Assembly: GCA_029945375.1 (NCBI GenBank)
Contig: CM057066.1
Coordinates: 1,116,001-1,180,000, forward strand
Origin: Agaricus subrufescens
Taxonomy: Eukaryota; Basidiomycota; Agaricomycetes; Agaricales; Agaricaceae
Direction of reading: 5' to 3'
Length of the DNA stretch: 64,000 bases
Below, piece after piece: positions 60,306 to 64,000 of the stretch (the stretch's first letter is position 1; every line of letters begins with the position of its first letter). A model generated the notes under the pieces. The model saw only the letters and a list, made by a program, of their open reading frames with translations, did no database searches and was not told the DNA's origin. Both the position numbers and the translations under genes were made by a program.

Positions 60306-62271
60306 ATGGCGACTCAACGAAAAACTAGAAGCGCTACAAACGCCTCAACGCTATCATCCAATCCCAGTGGTCCGACTGTGCCGCCAAAGGCTGCAAAAGC
60401 CAAAGGCTCAAAGAGGTACCTGGTTCTTAATCAATGTATACTAATCATCCGCCTCTGATGCCGCTCCAGGAAAGAAGCACAAAAATCTTGCCCTCCGAAT
60501 GTCGACGAGAATGGTGTCTCATCCCTAGCCCCAACGAAGAGGAGTTCGAGGAAAAGGTTGGCTTTCATATCTCGCCATAAACGTCTTCTGACCCCCTTTG
60601 AGGAAAACCACACGTAGCGACGAGTCTATTCATGTAGAGGATGAGCCCTCGACGCCAATGGAAGTTGATACAGCTGCTGAGTTAATGGAGCCTACCGCTG
60701 AGGAAGAGCTATCTATCGAAGAGGTATATTCAGTTACATATTTTCTTATTTTATTTTAATGACTACCGACAAATAGGCTTCAAAGACCACGAATTCCACC
60801 TTGACGAAGAAGTCTGCCTCGACGAGGAAGTCTGTATCGACGAAGAAGTCCGCCTCGACGAAGAAGTCTGCCTTGACGAAGTCTGCCTCGATGAAGAAGA
60901 AGAATTCCACCTCAAAGAAGTCCGCCCCGACAAAGTCAGCTGCGCCAATGGAGCAGGAGCTTACTGCCCCAGCTAAGGAAGCTACCGTCTCGGCGAAAAA
61001 GTCCAGTGCCTCAACGAAGGGGCCTTCTACTTTGACGATAGCTCACACTTCAACAAACAAGCCGACTGTTTCGACGAATGGTTCTGCCTCTTCAAGGATA
61101 ATGAAAGCTAGTAGTTTGCCGAAGAAGGCAATCCGACCTGCAGGTAATGATCGTTGTTCTGAATTTACTAACCATTGCTGACCAGTTCAGCAGTTTCTTC
61201 CTCCATGTTGCTAGCCACGAGCTCCGCTAGCTCCAGCCAGTCTGTTTCTGCCTCAAGCATTGACACGTCAGCGCCGAAGGAAGATGATTCCGGTGAAGAC
61301 AAGTTTGAGGCCCTTCGTAAGACGGTCCATCTCCTCTCAGGTAAATTCAATTGGGTTGACCCTTTACTTTGCTCACTCGTCTTTAGCAAGATTGAATGGA
61401 CAGGAGAAGGCTGACACTGCCCAACCGAAAGAGCAGTCAGAAGATCTTATTCCAAAGCCTGTAGGTTCTCGAATTTCAAAGGCGCAGCTACGAGCTGCTA
61501 TGGGACTTAGTGGACGTGCAAACAACAAAATTTACAATTCATGTCGAGTAAGTCTTGTGATATCTTGACCCTCTTAAGTATTGCTTCTGATAAACATGAT
61601 TTACTAGACTGCTGTTCGAGATGCTATAATACAGTTACAGTTTCCAGTCAACATTGACTGGCGCAAACAAGACCGCCAGCTTGCTTTTCAAGTGGTGGAG
61701 CTGGTAAGTTTCATATATGTCATATATTCCATTTACTTATTTTCGGAAGGCGAAGTTGGGCCAGCCACTGCTGAAGAAATTCAAACAGAACTGGGCTGCA
61801 GAACAGATCCTCATATCAATCTGCCAGAACAAACGTAATTACAAGAAGAAACAAGTCCGTGGATACAGCCGGAAAAAGGTTGAGCATAACGATAATCACG
61901 ACAGCAATGAGGGTAGGGAGAATGAACCTGGAGATGAGGAGGGGTCTGAGAATGAGAATGACCAGGGAGATGAGGGGCCCGATAACGAGAATGACCCAGG
62001 AGATGAGAAGGGGTCCGAGAATGAGAGTGACCCAGGAGATGAGGAGGGGTCCGAGAATGAGAGTGACCCGGGAGATGAGGAGGGGTCTGACAGTGACTTG
62101 GGAGATGAGGAGGGTTCTGAGAGTGGGGCTCAATCGAGTGGCGAGATGGACGATGAAGATGGTGTGGATGAAGAGGCTCGAAAGGAAACACGTAAGGGGC
62201 TGAAACGAAGGTATCAAGATGAGGATAATGGCAAAGATGTAGGGAAGGGGAAAAAACCAAAGAAATGCTAG
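60306..62271 (+). CDS. Transposon-borne protein with Lys/Ser and acidic repeats
   Basis: About eight exons join in phase from ATG 60306 (MATQRKTRSATNASTLSS) to the stop at 62269-62271. The N-terminal part is Lys/Ser/Thr-rich with KSAST-type tandem units (coding 60795-60960). A folded-looking middle follows: SRISKAQLRAAMGLSGRANN, TAVRDAIIQLQFPVNIDWR and LLKKFKQNWAAEQILISICQ. The C-terminal part is an acidic repeat based on GDEEGSENESDP, then a basic end (KGKKPKKC). The middle region is the kind of segment I would expect to be conserved between related elements. The function is unknown; nuclear and DNA-binding activity is plausible. It is transcribed away from the transposase. Confidence 0.6.
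61915..62115 (+). repeat. Tandem coding repeat for GDEEGSENESDP units
   Basis: A repeat of about 36-39 bp, with the core GGAGATGAGGAGGGGTC, recurs about six times with small changes and alternates GSENESDPGDEE with related units. It encodes the acidic tail of the transposon-borne protein. Confidence 0.8.
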
Positions 62272-62521
62272 CTTTTTGTTGGGGCCTTTACCGAAATTTC
62301 ATAGGATTATTCTTTTATTATTCTCCTAACTTAAACCCGGTTTAATTTTGACTATTTCACATATTAAGTAAGGAATTCCCCAATTATATAAGTCAGGGAA
62401 GTGAAAGTTAGTCTTGGAAATATCTCGCTTACAAGATAGGGTAAGCACAGATCAAAACTCTGGATTAGTCAAGTCCTAGTCAAGTCTATACCCTACATTC
62501 ACACGTACATAAGCTCGGTGA
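62272..62521. other. Right subterminal region of the transposon
   Basis: 250 bp of AT-rich DNA between the last transposon gene and the right terminal repeat. Unlike the left end, it shows no dense hairpin array, so the two ends are strongly asymmetric. Confidence 0.55.
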
Positions 62522-62547
62522 TCTCCCTAACCCCGGGTCTCACAGTG
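62522..62547 (-). repeat. Right terminal inverted repeat
   Basis: Read on the minus strand from 62547, the sequence begins CACTGTGAGACCCGGGG and continues TTAGGGA, matching the left end apart from three substitutions in about 26 bp. Confidence 0.88.
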
Positions 62548-62550
62548 AGT
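62548..62550 (+). repeat. Target-site duplication AGT, right copy
   Basis: AGT directly follows the right terminus and repeats the bases at 53045-53047. Confidence 0.88.
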
Positions 62551-63827
62551 ATGTAGAGGAAGCCATGGAGGGATTGAATGAGGCGGCTATCCCAGGAAAT
62601 TTCCTTGTTGACATCTTTCCATCCATGAAGTACATTCCAAACTGGTTTCCGGGGACGGGATGGAAAAGGCGAGCGCAACATTGGAGGGATGTCAACCATG
62701 AAATCCGCTTCAAGGCCTTCAATGTTGTCAGAAGTCAGATGGTCAGCGACCACATACTACCTATTGTATATTAAACGTTTTTAACAAAACATTTGCAGGA
62801 CGAAGGAATTGCAACACCGTCCCTCTGTAGAACATTGATTGAGGATTTGCCCGATTCGACCTCAACCAGCCGACCCGTGAAAGAGGAAGTTGCGATAGAT
62901 ACATGTGCCGTATCTTACATAGGTAAGTCACAAAAGTGATTGATGTTCAAATAGCTAATAACGCTGACGCAGGTGCTTCCGAGTCGGTATGAGCTGATAG
63001 CTTCGTTGCTTTTTCCTGAGTTGACATCTCTTCCTAGAGTTCATCTGTAGGCCGGACGTTCTTTATGGCTATGCTCCTGCATCCAGAGGCTCAAAAGAAA
63101 GGTCAAGCCGAACTAGACAGAGTACTGAATGGGCGGCTGCCTGAACCAGATGATGCCCCATTTCTGCCTTACATAAATGCTATGGTGAAGGAGACGTTGC
63201 GGTGGCAGCCTGTAGCCCCACTTTGTACGTAGCTGGATGTGTGTTCTCCTTCTGATGTTTTTTCACTGATGTCCCCGAAGCCATCCCTCATGCTGTGGTC
63301 GGTGACGACGAATATAATGGATATTTTATACCCAAAGGTACAATCGTGTTTGGAAACTCCTGGTAAGTCTATTTTTATCTTTATTCACCTTTGATCTTGA
63401 ACGTCACCCAGGACACTCATGCATGACTCGGAAATGTATGAAGACCCAGAGAGCTTTATTCCCGATCGTTTCCTGAAAGATGGGAAACTTGATAGTACCG
63501 TTCGAGACCCATCAATAGCCGTATTTGGATACGGACGAAGAATCTGCCCTGGGCGATATTTTGGTCTGAACGCTCTATTCTTGATGATTGCTCATACATT
63601 GGCTGTATTCGATATCAAGCCTGCATTGGATGAAGATGGAAATGAAATACAACTCAAGGCTGATATGACGGATGGTTTATCATCGTGCGTGCAAAAGTGT
63701 TCGCGTAATGTGGTCATAGTACTAACGTTCCGTCTTTGATAGTCAACCTGTGCCATTCGCATGTAGGATTGTTCCGCGCTCGAAGGCTGCTATTGACTTG
63801 ATACGGCACAGCAGCCATATAGAGTGA
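62548..63827 (+). pseudogene. Cytochrome P450, 3' part (gene split by a transposon)
   Basis: Coding resumes at 62551 as YVEEAMEGLNEAAIPGNFLV, with the first codon completed across the insertion. Exons are 62551-62741, 62799-62922, 62973-62986, 63038-63224, 63281-63362, 63412-63684 and 63743-63827. Visible motifs are the WFPGTGWKR segment, the oxygen-binding helix I region split by the 14-nt exon (GASES), the ExxR motif in KETLRWQPVAP, IPKGTIVFGNSW, and the heme-binding loop FGYGRRICPGRYFG with its Cys ligand. The gene ends RHSSHIE. The nucleotide totals of all exons add to 1,560, giving 519 codons plus stop once the element and one AGT are ignored. No other damage is seen, which supports recent disruption. 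Confidence 0.9.
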
Positions 63828-63942
63828 ACATACTGTCTTCGGTGGCTTTTGCTTATATATAAATTGAAATTATACTTCAAGGCATATACTCGCAGGCACT
63901 ATCACTCTATCGCATGTTTTTAAGATCCCGATTTTGCAAAGC

Positions 63943-64000
63943 ATGGCCGATGAATCCGTAGGAGAAACGAGTGTGATTGTGTCTGCAGAACCAAACTTGA
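63943..64000 (+). CDS. Possible start of a further gene, truncated by the window end
   Basis: ATG 63943 opens a frame MADESVGETSVIVSAEP that continues to the window edge. It lies 116 bp after the P450 stop. There is too little sequence to identify it. Confidence 0.25.
   Translation, partial: MADESVGETSVIVSAEPNL

Larger units (their letters stand above)
53048..62547. mobile_element. 9,500-bp CACTA-like (Tnp2-type) DNA transposon inserted in a P450 exon
   Basis: The ends are inverted repeats that begin CACTGTGAG, flanked by the AGT duplication. The element carries a large Tnp2-type transposase on the minus strand (54437-57785), a 124-residue gene (53649-54073), a small basic protein gene (58467-59112, -) and a Lys/acid-repeat protein gene (60306-62271, +). 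The left 1 kb is packed with short perfect hairpins. In fungi, Tnp2-type transposases of this kind belong to CACTA-related groups such as Plavaka. The terminus is CACTG rather than the classical CACTA. Apparently open genes, a perfect duplication and clean termini suggest a young and possibly autonomous copy. Confidence 0.9.

Noticed and set aside
53048..62547. The P450 interruption as one very long intron
   Set aside because: No GT-AG pair fits both edges in phase, and the block has terminal repeats, a target duplication and a transposase gene.

Overview
The window is nuclear DNA of a filamentous basidiomycete, most likely an Agaricomycete. The evidence is dense genes with many 45-70 nt GT-AG introns, a TKL kinase with the HGDLKG loop typical of these fungi, a fused mitochondrial arginine-pathway enzyme, F-box/LRR genes and a Tnp2/CACTA-type DNA transposon of the kind common in mushroom-forming fungi. 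The style of the small secreted gene family suggests Ceratobasidiaceae (Rhizoctonia), but that is an impression and not a demonstrated assignment.

Layout. 0.1-4.9 kb (-): one 12-exon gene that joins a class II-like myosin motor to a C-terminal TKL kinase. 5.5-8.2 kb: RNase H (-) diverging from a VHS-GAT sorting adaptor (+). 10.5-15.2 kb: isoprenylcysteine methyltransferase (+), a disordered protein (-) and a Bem46-type hydrolase (-). 16.3-20.9 kb: three tandem paralogues (+) of a small secreted hydrophobic protein with identical exon plans and TATA spacing. 21.8-25.6 kb (-): an F-box-like/LRR protein with a long R/E/K helix, then ubc13. 26.0-34.2 kb (-): a very large, mostly disordered RING-H2 protein. 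34.5-41.4 kb (-): calcineurin A, the arg5,6 fusion enzyme and a basic protein of unknown function. 43.9-50.1 kb (+): an O-methyltransferase with an unusual long tail and an F-box/LRR gene, followed by a decayed APH-like kinase pseudogene.

52.3-63.8 kb: a cytochrome P450 gene is split by a 9,500-bp CACTA-like transposon (53048-62547). The element has near-matching inverted ends that begin CACTGTGAG, a 3-bp target duplication (AGT) and an apparently intact Tnp2-type transposase. It also carries three other predicted genes and, at its left end, a dense array of perfect hairpins. Removing the element and one AGT restores an uninterrupted P450 reading frame of 519 codons, so the insertion looks recent and the P450 allele here is probably null.

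The housekeeping genes (calcineurin, ubc13, arg5,6, ICMT, VHS-GAT) do not form one pathway and appear to be ordinary neighbours. The observations most worth a second look are the myosin-kinase fusion, the transposon inside the P450 with its hairpin array, the tandem secreted family and the tailed O-methyltransferase. Exon boundaries were read by eye from splice motifs and reading-frame phase. No database search was possible.
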